DNA of 64,000 bases from positions 1 to 64,000 of the forward strand of contig JBILMS010000003.1 of NCBI GenBank assembly GCA_044375415.1. The letters are read 5' to 3'. Positions 8,901 to 17,523 of the stretch are shown here, piece after piece. A program made the position numbers and the translations under genes. The notes under the pieces are model-generated. The model did not search any database and had not been told where the DNA came from. It was given only the letters and a program-made list of their open reading frames with translations. The stretch is from JAWXBG01 sp044375415 (GTDB taxonomy: Bacteria; Bacteroidota; Bacteroidia; Flavobacteriales_D; Sanyastnellaceae). Within the stretch, counting starts at the first letter, position 1. Each line of letters starts with the position of its first letter.

Positions 8901-9659
8901 TGAATATTTCGTGATTGTACCTGCTGTATTGCTGGTAGCAGCTATTGTGTAAAGTATGTCGAATGTGCTGCCATTTACTCCTGAAGAAACCAAATAGAAA
9001 TCTTGCAATGAAGAGTTATTTGTTAATCCTGGCAGTCCCGTAATAGTGCCACCTGTTATGGCTGATACCGTATTTACTTGAATAGTTGTAACAGTAGCAC
9101 TTTGAAGTCCTGTGTAAACAATCCCACCGAAAGATTTGATACCTCTCAAGTTGGCTGCCGGACTTGGTGCTGCAGCACCATTGGTGTAAAGTCCGCCCTG
9201 ATCTGCTATATACCAATTGATGTTGTCTAAACTCGTTGCACATCTGGTTTGATTACCGGATATACCAGTGTATGTGGTGGCAATATTAAAGGTGTAAGAC
9301 GAATTTAGGGTTCCTACTGCTCTTGGATTCAGTGTGTTCACGTTAGAACCTGTGGTAGTATTGTTGGCACCCATAAAGGAAAGTAAAGTTCCATCATCGC
9401 TATTTGCGAGGTATGCTGTTGAAGTTGCGCTACCTGAAAAACGCATGGCGTTGGCACCTGTACCATCGATCACGTAAGTATTCGTTGGAGCTTGATTTGC
9501 AGTGCTTGGATTAAATTCCATAATGCTACCTGTAGTGTTGTTTGCACTAGCTGTGGCAACGAATACGGCTATATTTCCTGTTGTAAAGGTTTGACAAAAG
9601 GAAGTAGCCGAAATCCCCATTGAGAGGAGCACGCAGAGTGAGTAAAAGAACTTTTTCAT
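5967..9659 (-). CDS. Large secreted multidomain protein with Calx-beta, MopE-like and TSP3-type repeats
   Basis: A 1230-residue protein with a signal peptide (residues 1-22). In order: a beta-rich N-terminal region; a Calx-beta domain (about 340-455, ending VTITDND); a middle region with lines such as DRLFATQRTGSGSSTSLSY; an Ig/PKD-like segment (about 930-990, DGESVTLTAEGGSGSNTYLW); a MopE-like Asp/Cys motif (DCDDNNPLANAG, CNGIDDNCNGIIDEG); thrombospondin type 3 calcium repeats (DTDGDGLTDGAE); and a C-terminal module GCTY...GTC followed by CPGDFDASGFVNTTDLLIF and a final CP. The same C-terminal module ends the esterase at 26890-28128. It has no standard T9SS type A domain. It is probably an extracellular calcium-binding surface protein; its specific function is unknown. 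Confidence 0.85.
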   Translation of the reverse strand: MKKFFYSLCVLLSMGISATSFCQTFTTGNIAVFVATASANNTTGSIMEFNPSTANQAPTNTYVIDGTGANAMRFSGSATSTAYLANSDDGTLLSFMGANNTTTGSNVNTLNPRAVGTLNSSYTFNIATTYTGISGNQTRCATSLDNINWYIADQGGLYTNGAAAPSPAANLRGIKSFGGIVYTGLQSATVTTIQVNTVSAITGGTITGLPGLTNNSSLQDFYLVSSGVNGSTFDILYTIAATSNTAGTITKYSLVGGTWVSNGTYVTNFGGFGLSAKVNGLGTDLFVTSGQGALINNRLIKLFDQTGYNQTLTINTANNVTLYTASGSTIIKGVAFAPIAPPTPLVSLAVSSNASSEDDATVITVIANTSSPVSGDQTVDLAVSGIGITGTDYTLSSAVITILSGQTTGSVTFTILNDGDIEGLETATLEISNPSSGVLLGVPTSQDVTITDNDFDNFPPSIELNASTTDYIDGGLVAVTSPFYLSGVIGDITDPAYTLGLDFTVSDTETLANDLVVSAISSNVSVVPNANILITGAGSTRNLTINPSGVGNTVITVSVFDGTQTSTYQLNYSASVRTPDIDPTGTFWQTGMSDASAAVLIDNDYYIAADDEMNILNVYSRTHSGLPVSSFEFSSFLSLPEPGNPEVDVEAAAVSPLASDKAYWSGSMSNGKSPFPDKPNRDRLFATQRTGSGSSTSLSYSGHVNISPSLLVWGDANGYDFTSSAQAGVDSKAVDGFSMEGMVFGPDNTTLFIGLRSPLVPTANRTNAVIAPILNFEAWFNNGSPAGDPTYGSPIELDLNLRGIRDLQRLSDGTYIIVAGSPTDAAAGDIYKWTGNAADAPVLVPSMASGILNMEGVIQVNNGINPDLTKLQVVSDGGTVVLYGDGVEAKDQGELSLRKFRTDILTGLDLDICSDYSVSISSDGPITFCDGESVTLTAEGGSGSNTYLWSTGAITSSILVTTSGTYEVTVSNSAGCSDVASVEVVVVLPTTWYLDADNDGYYVSSVVSCENPGAAYNQTATILNDCDDNNPLANAGITEDTCNGIDDNCNGIIDEGRIDGCVDVAACNYNEFATCDDSSCEYDTCADNDADGLTNAEEIILGTDPNDNDSDNDGAFDGVEVNTYLSNPLLQDTDGDGLTDGAEINVSLTSPVDPDSDDDGCNDFAELLGSCEVLGCTYADATNFNPLATDDDGTCTFPTGESCPGDFDASGFVNTTDLLIFLTTYGSTCP

Positions 9660-10198
9660 TGAAGTAAAATGATTGTTATATCTCTATTTGAGGCTGCAAA
9701 GTTGGTCCTTCCATTTCGGGATGAGGTCAGTTAAACATTATGCATTGGTTACCGTCTTGTCAAGTGAAAATTAACCGGAGGGGAATAAAACTCTTAGCTT
9801 CTTCGTTCACCAAAACACTTCATATCACAATGATTTGTAGCCTTCGATAGTATCCGAGCAAAATTTATCGGGTGTGAAGACTGATGAAGATTTGTTTACG
9901 ATCAAATAATACTGGAGGCACACGAATTCATTGGAATGGAATCATGTTTCACAGCATTTTTATAATAGGATAGCTCCTCTGAAGTTTAAAACGTCTAGAG
10001 CCACAAGACCCGACATTTTCCATTTTTCCATTTTGAATTTTCCATTTTTTTACCGCAGAGTACTCAAAGTTTTTTTGTCTAGTGCTCACAAGAGCATATT
10101 GCCCGTTTGCGCCGTTGGCGCATAGGTAGTACACAAAGCCATACGGAACGCTCGTCTCCGCTATCACTTTGATTCTCCTTCTGAACCTTTCTGTGGAT

Positions 10199-10306
10199 GG
10201 GGAACAGGTCCGCGCAGCGGCCCTATTCCCCTCCCTTTTTTTAAAAACGCGCAGCGTCATCCTTCGCAAGTGCTCGCAGAGCTCGCAGCGGAGGACCTAT
10301 TCGGAG
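10199..10306. repeat. Dispersed hairpin element, copy 3 (degenerate stem)
   Basis: Arms 10199-10213 and 10217-10231 pair with two mismatches around a GCA loop, followed by a short spacer and seven Ts. GTCATCCTTCGC starts at 10256 and GCGGAGGACCTATTCGG closes the second module at 10288-10304. The total length is the same 108 bp as copy 1. Confidence 0.7.
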
Positions 10307-10333
10307 CACATTTTTTTCAGCCGAAGATCGATA

Positions 10334-10390
10334 ATTGGCTAATCAGCACATTTCAATTAGCCAATGTGGTCAATATGCCAATTAGCCAAT
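10334..10390. repeat. ATTGGCTAAT inverted repeat with an extra half site
   Basis: ATTGGCTAAT (10334-10343) and ATTAGCCAAT (10356-10365) are exact inverted copies. A third copy, ATTAGCCAAT, lies at 10381-10390. Role unknown. Confidence 0.6.
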
Positions 10391-10454
10391 GGAATTCACG
10401 TTATCGGAGATGTATTCGGTTTTAAAAATCGAAATCGCTTTGTCGGAGATCGGC

Positions 10455-10486
10455 CATTAGCACATTAGCACACTAGCACATTAGCA
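10455..10486. repeat. Four tandem 8-bp units (CATTAGCA)
   Basis: CATTAGCA is repeated four times, with one change in the third unit, ending 4 bp before the stop codon of the MerR gene. Confidence 0.75.
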
Positions 10487-10489
10487 CAA

Positions 10490-10831
10490 TTAATCAAGGA
10501 GCCTATTTGCCAACGCCATCAACTCCGCTCTCACCTGCTCTAGTTTGGATAGAAGGTCTTCTTCGACTTCTTCAGATTTTTTTTCGCGAAGAATTTTTTT
10601 TGCTCCCTCGAGCGTAAAACCTTTCTCTTTTACTAATTGATGAATCTTGTGGAATAATTCTAGGTCCTTGCGATTGAATACCCGATTGCCTCGTCCGTTT
10701 TTCTTTGGACTTAATTGCTCAAACTCCCTTTCCCAAAAACGTATGAGCGATGGATTTACTCCAAACATATCAGCCACTTCACCGATAGTGAAGTAGACCT
10801 TCTCGATCTGTTTATGCGGATTGTAAGCCAA
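10490..10831 (-). CDS. MerR-family transcriptional regulator (short form)
   Basis: A 113-residue protein with an N-terminal winged-helix MerR domain: YFTIGEVADMFGVNPSLIRF, then WEREFEQLSPKKNGRGNRVF and a second helix region. A short coiled coil follows (EEVEEDLLSKLEQVRAELM). It has no long C-terminal ligand domain and no Cys pair typical of metal sensors, so the signal it reads is unknown. It lies 32 bp downstream of the M23 peptidase gene on the same strand and may be co-transcribed with it, an order I recall from other Bacteroidota. Confidence 0.9.
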   Translation of the reverse strand: MAYNPHKQIEKVYFTIGEVADMFGVNPSLIRFWEREFEQLSPKKNGRGNRVFNRKDLELFHKIHQLVKEKGFTLEGAKKILREKKSEEVEEDLLSKLEQVRAELMALANRLLD

Positions 10832-10863
10832 GTCTGTTTAGGTAAGGTATCGCAAGGTAGGGC

Positions 10864-11835
10864 TTAGTCGAAAGATTGGTTCGCATTTTCTGCTCTTTGT
10901 AACAATTCTTCGTATTGCTCTGCCGTAATGTCGCTATAAAAATAAAACGCAGGATTCACTTGTGCACCATCTTTTAAAACTTCATAATGCAGGTGAGGTC
11001 CTGTGGATGTGCCTGTATTGCCAATGAGCCCTATCACTTGTCCGCGTGTTACGCGTTCTCCGGGACGAACCATTACCTTGCTCATGTGGGCATACAATGT
11101 TTGGAAGCCATAGCCGTGTTCAATTATTACGTGGTGTCCGTATCCACTTAGTTTGCTATCGACTGCCTGAATAACTCCGTCGCCGGTAGCATAAATCTCT
11201 GTACCTACGGGTGCTGTGAAATCTAGTCCGGCGTGCATCTTCATTATTTTATAAATTGGATGTATGCGCATACCAAAACCTGAGGCAATGCGTGTTAGGT
11301 CTTTATTACTCACAGGCTGGATAGCCGGAATACTGCTCAACATTTTGTCGCTGGCTTTGGCTAATTCAACGATTTCCTCCAACGATTTGCCTTGGGCTAC
11401 CATCGTTCTTTCTAACCTGGAAATGCGTTTGGCCGTCTCGATTATCGCTTCAGAATTATCATATCCCTTCAAGTTTTTATATCGATCACTTCCTCCAACA
11501 CCAGCTCTGCGCAGATGCTCGGGATAAGGTTCTGCTCCAAAAATGGCGCGGTACACATTGTCGTCACGATCCTGAATATTGGAAGCAAATCTCTCCAGGG
11601 TATCTAGTTCATTATTCAGATCATTCAATTGCGACTTTAGGTATTCGACCTCACTTTCCAATCGAACGGTATCGGGATCTTTAAAAAAGGATATGAATAA
11701 AACTACTGCAATTCCACCTATCACTACACCCGCTACCAAATAACGAAATGCTTGGATAGCATAATCCCGAACAGTATAACTTATCTTCTCAAAACTGAGT
11801 GAAGTAGGGTTGAATTTATACTTAATGCGGGCCAT
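10864..11835 (-). CDS. M23-family peptidoglycan metalloendopeptidase, membrane anchored
   Basis: The 323-residue reading from the ATG at 11835 (MARIKYKFNPTSLSFEKISY) is preferred. The frame extends further upstream, but that stretch does not resemble the family and would overlap the divergent alaS. One membrane segment (YLVAGVVIGGIAVVLFISFF) is followed by a coiled coil (SEVEYLKSQLNDLNNELDTL) and a LytM/M23 domain. Zinc ligands are visible as HAGLD and HLHYE, with the family motif IGNTGTSTGPHLH. It probably cleaves peptidoglycan cross-links in the periplasm, or activates amidases if inactive; both zinc motifs are intact. Confidence 0.92.
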   Translation of the reverse strand: MARIKYKFNPTSLSFEKISYTVRDYAIQAFRYLVAGVVIGGIAVVLFISFFKDPDTVRLESEVEYLKSQLNDLNNELDTLERFASNIQDRDDNVYRAIFGAEPYPEHLRRAGVGGSDRYKNLKGYDNSEAIIETAKRISRLERTMVAQGKSLEEIVELAKASDKMLSSIPAIQPVSNKDLTRIASGFGMRIHPIYKIMKMHAGLDFTAPVGTEIYATGDGVIQAVDSKLSGYGHHVIIEHGYGFQTLYAHMSKVMVRPGERVTRGQVIGLIGNTGTSTGPHLHYEVLKDGAQVNPAFYFYSDITAEQYEELLQRAENANQSFD

Positions 11836-11941
11836 GGAAGGCCAAACGTACAAGAAAAATCGCCTCATTCTGTCATTCGGGATTCTTAAAAATTCGTTTA
11901 TAGGAATCAAATAATGGAACTTGAGACAATATATCCGCTTT

Positions 11942-11969
11942 TTGGAGCCTCGTCGGCGTTGTATTTTCG
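11942..11969 (+). promoter_or_regulatory. Candidate alaS promoter, leaderless arrangement
   Basis: TTG at 11942-11944 and TATTTTCG at 11962-11969 (one mismatch to TAnnTTTG) are 17 bp apart. Only 5 nt separate the -7 box from the alaS ATG. Confidence 0.4.
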
Positions 11970-11974
11970 CGCCC

Positions 11975-14608
11975 ATGACATCCAAAGAAATTCGCAAAAA
12001 ATTCCTCGACTTCTTCGCTGAACGCGGACATCAGATCGTTCCTTCTGCCCCTATGGTAGTTAAAGGCGATCCTACACTTATGTTCATAAATAGTGGTATG
12101 GCCCCCTTCAAAAACTGGTTTTTAGGGAACGAAGCCATCAAATATCCTCGGGTGGCCGATACGCAAAAATGTCTGCGTGTTTCCGGAAAACACAACGATT
12201 TGGAGGAAGTTGGAGTAGATACCTACCACCATACTATGTTCGAAATGCTGGGAAACTGGTCTTTTGGCGATTATTTTAAGGCTGATGCTATTGCTTGGGC
12301 ATGGGAACTTTTGACATCGGAGTACAAAATACCGGTTGATCGTTTGTACGTTACTGTTTTTGAAGGTGATGCCTCCGAAAATTTGGAATTTGATCAAGAA
12401 GCTTACGATTTATGGAAAGATCGCATTGAGGAATCGCGAATTCTTCGAGGAAATAAGAAAGATAATTTCTGGGAAATGGGCGATCAAGGGCCATGTGGAC
12501 CTTGCTCCGAAATTCATGTCGACTTGCGTTCGGATGCCGAAAGAGCTCTTCAAGATGGCCGCGAATTGGTAAATATGAGCCATCCGCAAGTTATAGAAAT
12601 ATGGAATAATGTGTTCATGCAGTTTAATAGGAAAGCCGATGGAAGTCTCGAACCGTTGCCAAATAAACATGTAGACACCGGAATGGGCTTCGAACGTCTG
12701 TGTATGGCTCTTCAGGGTAAAATATCGAACTACGATACAGATGTTTTTTCTCCTATCATTTCTAAAATCGAAAAAAGAACCGGGGTAAAGTATCATCATA
12801 CGATGCCTGGAAAATCGAGCACTCCTGATTTAGAGAAAACAGATATTGCCATTCGTGTTATCTCTGATCACATAAGGGCTGTGTCTTTTGCCATTGCCGA
12901 CGGTCAGCTTCCTTCCAGTGGAGGTGCAGGCTACGTTATTCGTCGAATTTTGAGAAGGGCCATCCGTTATGGCTATAGTTTCTTGGGGATGAAAGAAGCC
13001 TTCATATTCGAACTGGTTTCTGTACTTGCAGATGAGATGGGCGATTATTTCCCGGAAATAAGATCCGGAAAAGGTCTAGTCGAGAAAGTAATTCGCGAAG
13101 AAGAAGAGAGTTTCTTGCGTACCCTTGAGAAAGGCATTCAACAATTGGATGAGTTAATTTCGAAATCGGAAAGTGATGTATTAAGCGGAACATCGGTGTT
13201 CGAATTATATGATACTTTCGGCTTTCCGGTCGACCTCACCGCCCTTATCGCAGCAGAGAATAGAAAAAGTATCGATCAACTTGGATTCGAAGCTGAGTTG
13301 CTAAAACAGAAGGAAAGAAGTCGCGCTGCCACCAAATTGGAAACAGATGATTGGATCATTGTGGCTGAGGGGGATTCAACCTTTGTGGGATACGATAATT
13401 TGGAAGCCGATGCACGTATTCTTAGATACAGAAGAATAAAAACGAAAGGAAAGGAACTCTTTCAACTTGTGCTTGACGTTACTCCATTTTATCCGGAAGG
13501 AGGAGGTCAGGTGGGAGATCAGGGTAAGTTAATTTCGGCAAATGATGTGGTTGAAATTCAGGATACGAGAAAGGAAAACAACTTGATCGTTCATTTCACC
13601 GAACAATTGCCGGAGAATATCTCAGCTACTTTCCGAGCAAGAGTCAACGACATACTTCGTGCCGACTCCCAGGCCAATCACAGTGTTACACACCTTTTGC
13701 ACCAAGCCCTCCGAGAAGTTCTCGGGACGCATGTCGAGCAAAAGGGATCGCTAGTGCATCCGGATTATCTGCGATTCGACTTTTCGCATTTCGCAAAATT
13801 GACCGATGAGGAATTGGAGCATGTGGAGGAATTAGTGAATAAACGCATTCGCTTGCAATTAAATTTAGAAGAACATAGAAACGTTCCAATCGAAGAAGCC
13901 CGCAAAACCGGAGCGATGATGTTGTTCGGCGAGAAGTATGGCGACAATGTCCGCATCATCAAATTTGGCGATAGTGTGGAATTGTGTGGTGGTACGCACG
14001 TAATAAATACAGGAGTAATAGGTTTATTCAAGATTACTTCTGAGGGTGCTGTAGCCGCCGGAGTCCGCCGTATCGAGGCCATTTCATTCGATAAAGCTTT
14101 TGCTTTCATGCGAAGCCAAATGGACGAATTGGAAAAGTTAAAAGTCCTTTTGAAGTCTAAGGATGTCGAAAAATCGATTCGTGAACTACTTGATCGAAAT
14201 GGCGAACTTCAAAAGAAGGTGGAGTCTTTCACCCGCGAAAAAATTGCTGCGCTCAAAACTGAACTCGAAAGTCGTACAGAAAAGATTGGCAACATCTCCT
14301 ATCTAGCTGAGCAATTAGATATGGATGCTGCAGACATTAAAGACTTGGCATTTCAATTAAGGGGTTCCATAGAGAATTTATTCGGGATTTTCACATCCAA
14401 TATGGGTGGAAAACCGAATATTACATGTGTGATTTCCGATAACCTCGTCGAAGAGAAGAGGTGGAACGCATCTCAAATAGTGAAAGAGCTCGCTAAAGAA
14501 ATCAAAGGTGGAGGAGGCGGACAGGCCTTTTTTGCTACGGCCGGCGGAACAGATCCATCCGGATTGCCTCGTGTAATCGAAAAGGCCAAAACGATCGTTT
14601 CAGCATAA
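11975..14608 (+). CDS. alaS: Alanine--tRNA ligase
   Basis: AlaRS charges tRNA-Ala and edits mischarged Ser and Gly. With the ATG at 11975 (MTSKEIRKKFLDFFAERGHQ) the protein has 877 residues, the usual length. Visible parts are the class II core (RVADTQKCLRVSGKHNDLEE, GPCGPCSEIHVDL, then GMGFERL), the editing domain with zinc-ligand motifs (HSVTHLLHQALREVLG, then CGGTHV), and a C-terminal Gly-rich DHHA1-like segment (KGGGGGQAFFATAGG). It is transcribed divergently from the M23 gene and ends in a clear terminator. Confidence 0.97.
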   Translation: MTSKEIRKKFLDFFAERGHQIVPSAPMVVKGDPTLMFINSGMAPFKNWFLGNEAIKYPRVADTQKCLRVSGKHNDLEEVGVDTYHHTMFEMLGNWSFGDYFKADAIAWAWELLTSEYKIPVDRLYVTVFEGDASENLEFDQEAYDLWKDRIEESRILRGNKKDNFWEMGDQGPCGPCSEIHVDLRSDAERALQDGRELVNMSHPQVIEIWNNVFMQFNRKADGSLEPLPNKHVDTGMGFERLCMALQGKISNYDTDVFSPIISKIEKRTGVKYHHTMPGKSSTPDLEKTDIAIRVISDHIRAVSFAIADGQLPSSGGAGYVIRRILRRAIRYGYSFLGMKEAFIFELVSVLADEMGDYFPEIRSGKGLVEKVIREEEESFLRTLEKGIQQLDELISKSESDVLSGTSVFELYDTFGFPVDLTALIAAENRKSIDQLGFEAELLKQKERSRAATKLETDDWIIVAEGDSTFVGYDNLEADARILRYRRIKTKGKELFQLVLDVTPFYPEGGGQVGDQGKLISANDVVEIQDTRKENNLIVHFTEQLPENISATFRARVNDILRADSQANHSVTHLLHQALREVLGTHVEQKGSLVHPDYLRFDFSHFAKLTDEELEHVEELVNKRIRLQLNLEEHRNVPIEEARKTGAMMLFGEKYGDNVRIIKFGDSVELCGGTHVINTGVIGLFKITSEGAVAAGVRRIEAISFDKAFAFMRSQMDELEKLKVLLKSKDVEKSIRELLDRNGELQKKVESFTREKIAALKTELESRTEKIGNISYLAEQLDMDAADIKDLAFQLRGSIENLFGIFTSNMGGKPNITCVISDNLVEEKRWNASQIVKELAKEIKGGGGGQAFFATAGGTDPSGLPRVIEKAKTIVSA

Positions 14609-14633
14609 TTCAAAACTGTATGACAAAAAATAA

Positions 14634-14654
14634 GCCCCGATATCGGGGTTTTTT
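14634..14654 (+). terminator. alaS terminator
   Basis: CCCCGATATCGGGG palindrome followed by seven Ts, 25 nt after the alaS stop. Confidence 0.85.
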
Positions 14655-14658
14655 TATG

Positions 14659-14689
14659 CAAAAAAAACAAGGCTCCGCTTGCACAGAGC
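14659..14689 (-). terminator. Terminator of the 143-aa membrane protein gene (minus strand)
   Basis: On the minus strand GGCTC, a 10-nt loop and GAGCC are followed by TTG and a run of Ts (As at 14659-14666). Confidence 0.65.
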
Positions 14690-14719
14690 CCTGTTCCTTC
14701 AAATTATGAAACCAAAAAT

Positions 14720-15151
14720 CTAAGCGAATACAGGCTCTTTCCTAGCCTGTACGTCCTTAAAGTCCATGCCATATACCGGTCCATAGTAATATTCGTTATA
14801 GGCCAGTCCGAGGTTAAGGACATAAAATACGTTGAATATGCACACTAGTATGAAATCTACTACAGTGTATTTGCCAAAGCTTTGAGCAACTTCAATTAGC
14901 AGGCGGAACAAGAAATAGATATTATAACCCGGAACCAAGAGATAAGCCAGATGACTGGCAGGGCGACCTACCATTTTCAGCGTTACCACAATGTCCCAAA
15001 CCGGAATAAATGCAGCTAGAATTGGAGCGCCGGCTTTAGCGAAAAGACGAGCCTTTCCGACCATTCCAATTAAAATAATGAAACCTGCAAGGAAAAGATA
15101 ACCTGGACTTGCGTCCCATGTATCTTCGAAGAATTTTACGATGCTTTGCAT
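14720..15151 (-). CDS. Small multi-pass membrane protein, DUF5684-like
   Basis: A 143-residue protein with about four hydrophobic segments: LFLAGFIILIGMVGKA, APILAAFIPVWDIVVTL, LAYLLVPGYNIYFLFRLL and VDFILVCIFNVFYVLNLGLA. The arrangement of IPVWDI followed by KMVGRP and VPGYNIYF recalls DUF5684 proteins and the N-terminal region of some Bacteroidota signal peptidases. There is no catalytic Ser/Lys pair, so it is not itself a peptidase. Function unknown. It is monocistronic between two terminators and a 176-bp upstream spacer. Confidence 0.7.
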   Translation of the reverse strand: MQSIVKFFEDTWDASPGYLFLAGFIILIGMVGKARLFAKAGAPILAAFIPVWDIVVTLKMVGRPASHLAYLLVPGYNIYFLFRLLIEVAQSFGKYTVVDFILVCIFNVFYVLNLGLAYNEYYYGPVYGMDFKDVQARKEPVFA

Positions 15152-15327
15152 AGTAGTAAATGTTTTTTGTTTTAAATCGCGTTAGGTTAGTTAGTGCTAT
15201 AAAGACGGTGCCAAAGTTCAGTGGTTGCCCCTATTCACCAACTTTTTTTTGATACGATTCAAACAATGTCTTGTTAATTGCTACAAGTCTATCAAAGCAA
15301 ATACTTGGAACCTGATTCAGCTAATTA

Positions 15328-16500
15328 TTACGAAAAATGAGGCGTAGCGTATGCTTTAACGGATTTGTCGTCGATGCTTTTAGGACATAAAATCACCAAT
15401 CTTTCCATCACATTTCGGAATTCTCGAATATTACCTGTCCAATCTAATTCTTGCAAAGCCTTAATGGCAGCAGGACTGATTTCCTTCACCGGCATGCCGT
15501 ATTCTTCGCAGATATGGGTTAAAAAGTGAGAGGCTAGCAAGGGAATATCTGATTTACGCTCACTTAAAGAAGGAACGCGTATTACAATCACCGAAAGACG
15601 GTGATATAAGTCTTCTCTAAAATTATTATTCTCGATCTCCTTCCTAAGATCCTTGTTGGTGGCCGCTACGATACGAACGTTCACTTTAATTTCTTTGTCG
15701 CCACCCACACGTGTAATCTTACTTTCTTGTAAAGCACGAAGCACTTTGGCCTGCGCCGATAAGCTCATATCCCCAATTTCGTCGAGAAATAAGGTGCCAT
15801 TGTCGGCTAATTCGAATTTTCCCTGGCGCTGCTTTATGGCGGAGGTAAAAGCGCCTTTTTCATGTCCAAAAAGCTCACTTTCAATAAGTTCAGAAGGTAT
15901 GGCCGCGCAGTTCACCTCAATAAAAGGTCCGGATGAACGATTACTTTTTTCATGTATCTGTCTGGCTACTAATTCTTTACCAGATCCATTTCCACCCGTT
16001 ACCAAAACGCGGGCATCCGTTGGGGCAACGGTATCGATCATTTCTTTGATCTTCATGATAGCCTCACTTTCCCCAACAATATTTGAACCCAGGGTCTTAT
16101 TTACCTTTTTGCGAAGAATTTTTGTCTCTTGAACTAAAGCGCGTTGATCACTGGCATTGCGAATAGTAACCAAAATGCGATTGAGATCAAGCGGTTTTTG
16201 AATGAAGTCATACGCTCCTTTTTTAAGAGCATCTACAGCCGTTTCAACAGATCCGTGTCCTGTTATCATTATCACAGGTAACTCTAATCCCTTTGCTTTG
16301 ATTTTATCTAAGACTTCCATACCGTCCATTTTCGGCATCTTGATATCGCAGAAAACGATATCGAAAGTGGTACTCTCAATTTTTTTCAGACCGGCGATCC
16401 CATCTTCTGCCTCATCTACTTCGTAGGATTCATATTCTAAAATCTCTTTAAGTGCTTTACGAATGGCTGCTTCGTCGTCAATGATCAGAATTTTTGGCAT
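15328..16500 (-). CDS. Sigma-54-type response regulator without a DNA-binding domain
   Basis: A 390-residue NtrC-like protein. An N-terminal receiver (MPKILIIDDE, phospho-acceptor D52 in FCDIKMPKMDG, then ITGHGS and IQKPLD) precedes an AAA+ domain with Walker A (GGNGSGKE) and Walker B (GTLFLDEIGD). The sigma-54 contact loop reads ESELFGHEKGAFTSA, so the canonical GAFTGA is GAFTSA. The protein ends KSVKAYATPHFS soon after the NIREFRN helix, with no Fis-type helix-turn-helix. It may act on sigma-54 from solution, or be tethered by a partner. I start at MPKILI rather than 11 codons upstream. No kinase gene is adjacent. Confidence 0.92.
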   Translation of the reverse strand: MPKILIIDDEAAIRKALKEILEYESYEVDEAEDGIAGLKKIESTTFDIVFCDIKMPKMDGMEVLDKIKAKGLELPVIMITGHGSVETAVDALKKGAYDFIQKPLDLNRILVTIRNASDQRALVQETKILRKKVNKTLGSNIVGESEAIMKIKEMIDTVAPTDARVLVTGGNGSGKELVARQIHEKSNRSSGPFIEVNCAAIPSELIESELFGHEKGAFTSAIKQRQGKFELADNGTLFLDEIGDMSLSAQAKVLRALQESKITRVGGDKEIKVNVRIVAATNKDLRKEIENNNFREDLYHRLSVIVIRVPSLSERKSDIPLLASHFLTHICEEYGMPVKEISPAAIKALQELDWTGNIREFRNVMERLVILCPKSIDDKSVKAYATPHFS

Positions 16501-16563
16501 AAAATATTGGTATCGTTTAAAACGTGAAAGCAAATATCAGGCCTTTCATAAGGAATGACCAAG

Positions 16564-17523
16564 TTATTCCATTGCAGAAACAACTTTGCTGATTACTCCT
16601 TCTTTTAATGCATAGGTCGAATGCATCATTTTTTCAAAGGAATGAAGCTGTAAAACATATTGAACGAGATAACTCGCCAAGGGCATATACTCAGCGCGAA
16701 GTTCAGGAATTGCGGGATGTCGCAATCTTTCTTCGATAGTAGAAGTCATGAGCCAACTGTGTATCGTAGGTAGAAATGAAATGGGTATCTCATTTATTAA
16801 ACTGCCTTCCGGTTCTACCGTTTTTTTGGAATGATGGTATAAACTTGAAATAGTATCAAAGGAGCCTGAAGATCCTATCAACCATTTGGGAGAGTGCTTT
16901 ATTAGTGCATTAGATAGTTCCTCAAGCTGCTTATCAAGTATCCCTTTCAAACGATTGATTTCTTCTTTGCTAAGCCTATCCGATGGTTTGATAATGTCGT
17001 GCAATCGACTTACTCCCAATTGAAGACTTTGCTTCCAGTACATCGTCTCGTCATCGGCAATAATAAACTCGGTGCTTCCTCCTCCTATATCCATCATCAG
17101 AGAAATGTTGTCTTTCAGATCTATTGTTTCGCGAATACCATAACAAATAAACTCGGCTTCTTCTTCGCCATTTAAAACGCGAATATCCACCCCGGCAACC
17201 TTGCTTACAGCGCGAACGAAATCAACTCCATTTTCTGCATCGCGCACTGCAGATGTTGCAAATCCGAACAACTTGGTACACCCGAAATTTTTTGCGTTGT
17301 TGGCATGACAATACATGGCATCCACTCCTCTCACAAATCTGGAGGCACTGATAGATCCGCTTTCAAATGATCCGGCACCCAATTTTACTCCAATTTTATT
17401 CGCAAAAACTGACTTCCATTTGCCATCAGAAACCTCGGCCACCAACAAATTAAATGTATTGGTTCCACAGTCTATAATAGCTACGGTTTGGGTGTTTACG
17501 CTTTGTACCTCATCCATTTCCAC
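16564..17523 (-). CDS. Ppx/GppA-family phosphatase (exopolyphosphatase or pppGpp phosphatase)
   Basis: A 319-residue protein of the ASKHA fold. Phosphate-binding segments are visible as AIIDCGTNTFNLLVAE and MMDIGGGSTEFIIAD, with GFATSAVRDAENG and NGEEEAEF between them and LIGSSGSFDTISS near the C-terminus. It lacks the long C-terminal HD extension of E. coli Ppx, so it is the short form typical of Bacteroidota. The substrate (polyphosphate or pppGpp) cannot be told from sequence. The start overlaps the end of the ABC permease gene by 28 bp, so it is translated from the ABC transporter operon. Confidence 0.9.
   Translation of the reverse strand: MEMDEVQSVNTQTVAIIDCGTNTFNLLVAEVSDGKWKSVFANKIGVKLGAGSFESGSISASRFVRGVDAMYCHANNAKNFGCTKLFGFATSAVRDAENGVDFVRAVSKVAGVDIRVLNGEEEAEFICYGIRETIDLKDNISLMMDIGGGSTEFIIADDETMYWKQSLQLGVSRLHDIIKPSDRLSKEEINRLKGILDKQLEELSNALIKHSPKWLIGSSGSFDTISSLYHHSKKTVEPEGSLINEIPISFLPTIHSWLMTSTIEERLRHPAIPELRAEYMPLASYLVQYVLQLHSFEKMMHSTYALKEGVISKVVSAME

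Larger units (their letters stand above)
9660..10489. other. Non-coding spacer (830 bp) with several repeat types
   Basis: Reading left to right: the upstream region of the minus-strand secreted-protein gene, a stretch of short ATTTTTCCATTTT-type repeats near 10015-10050, hairpin-element copy 3 (10199-10306), a 10-bp inverted repeat (10334-10365) with a further half site, and four 8-bp tandem units just before the MerR stop codon. No open frame here looks like a gene. Confidence 0.65.

Noticed and set aside
11836..11997. Longer N-terminus of the M23 peptidase
   Set aside because: Would overlap the start of alaS; the family start MARIKYKF lies at 11835.
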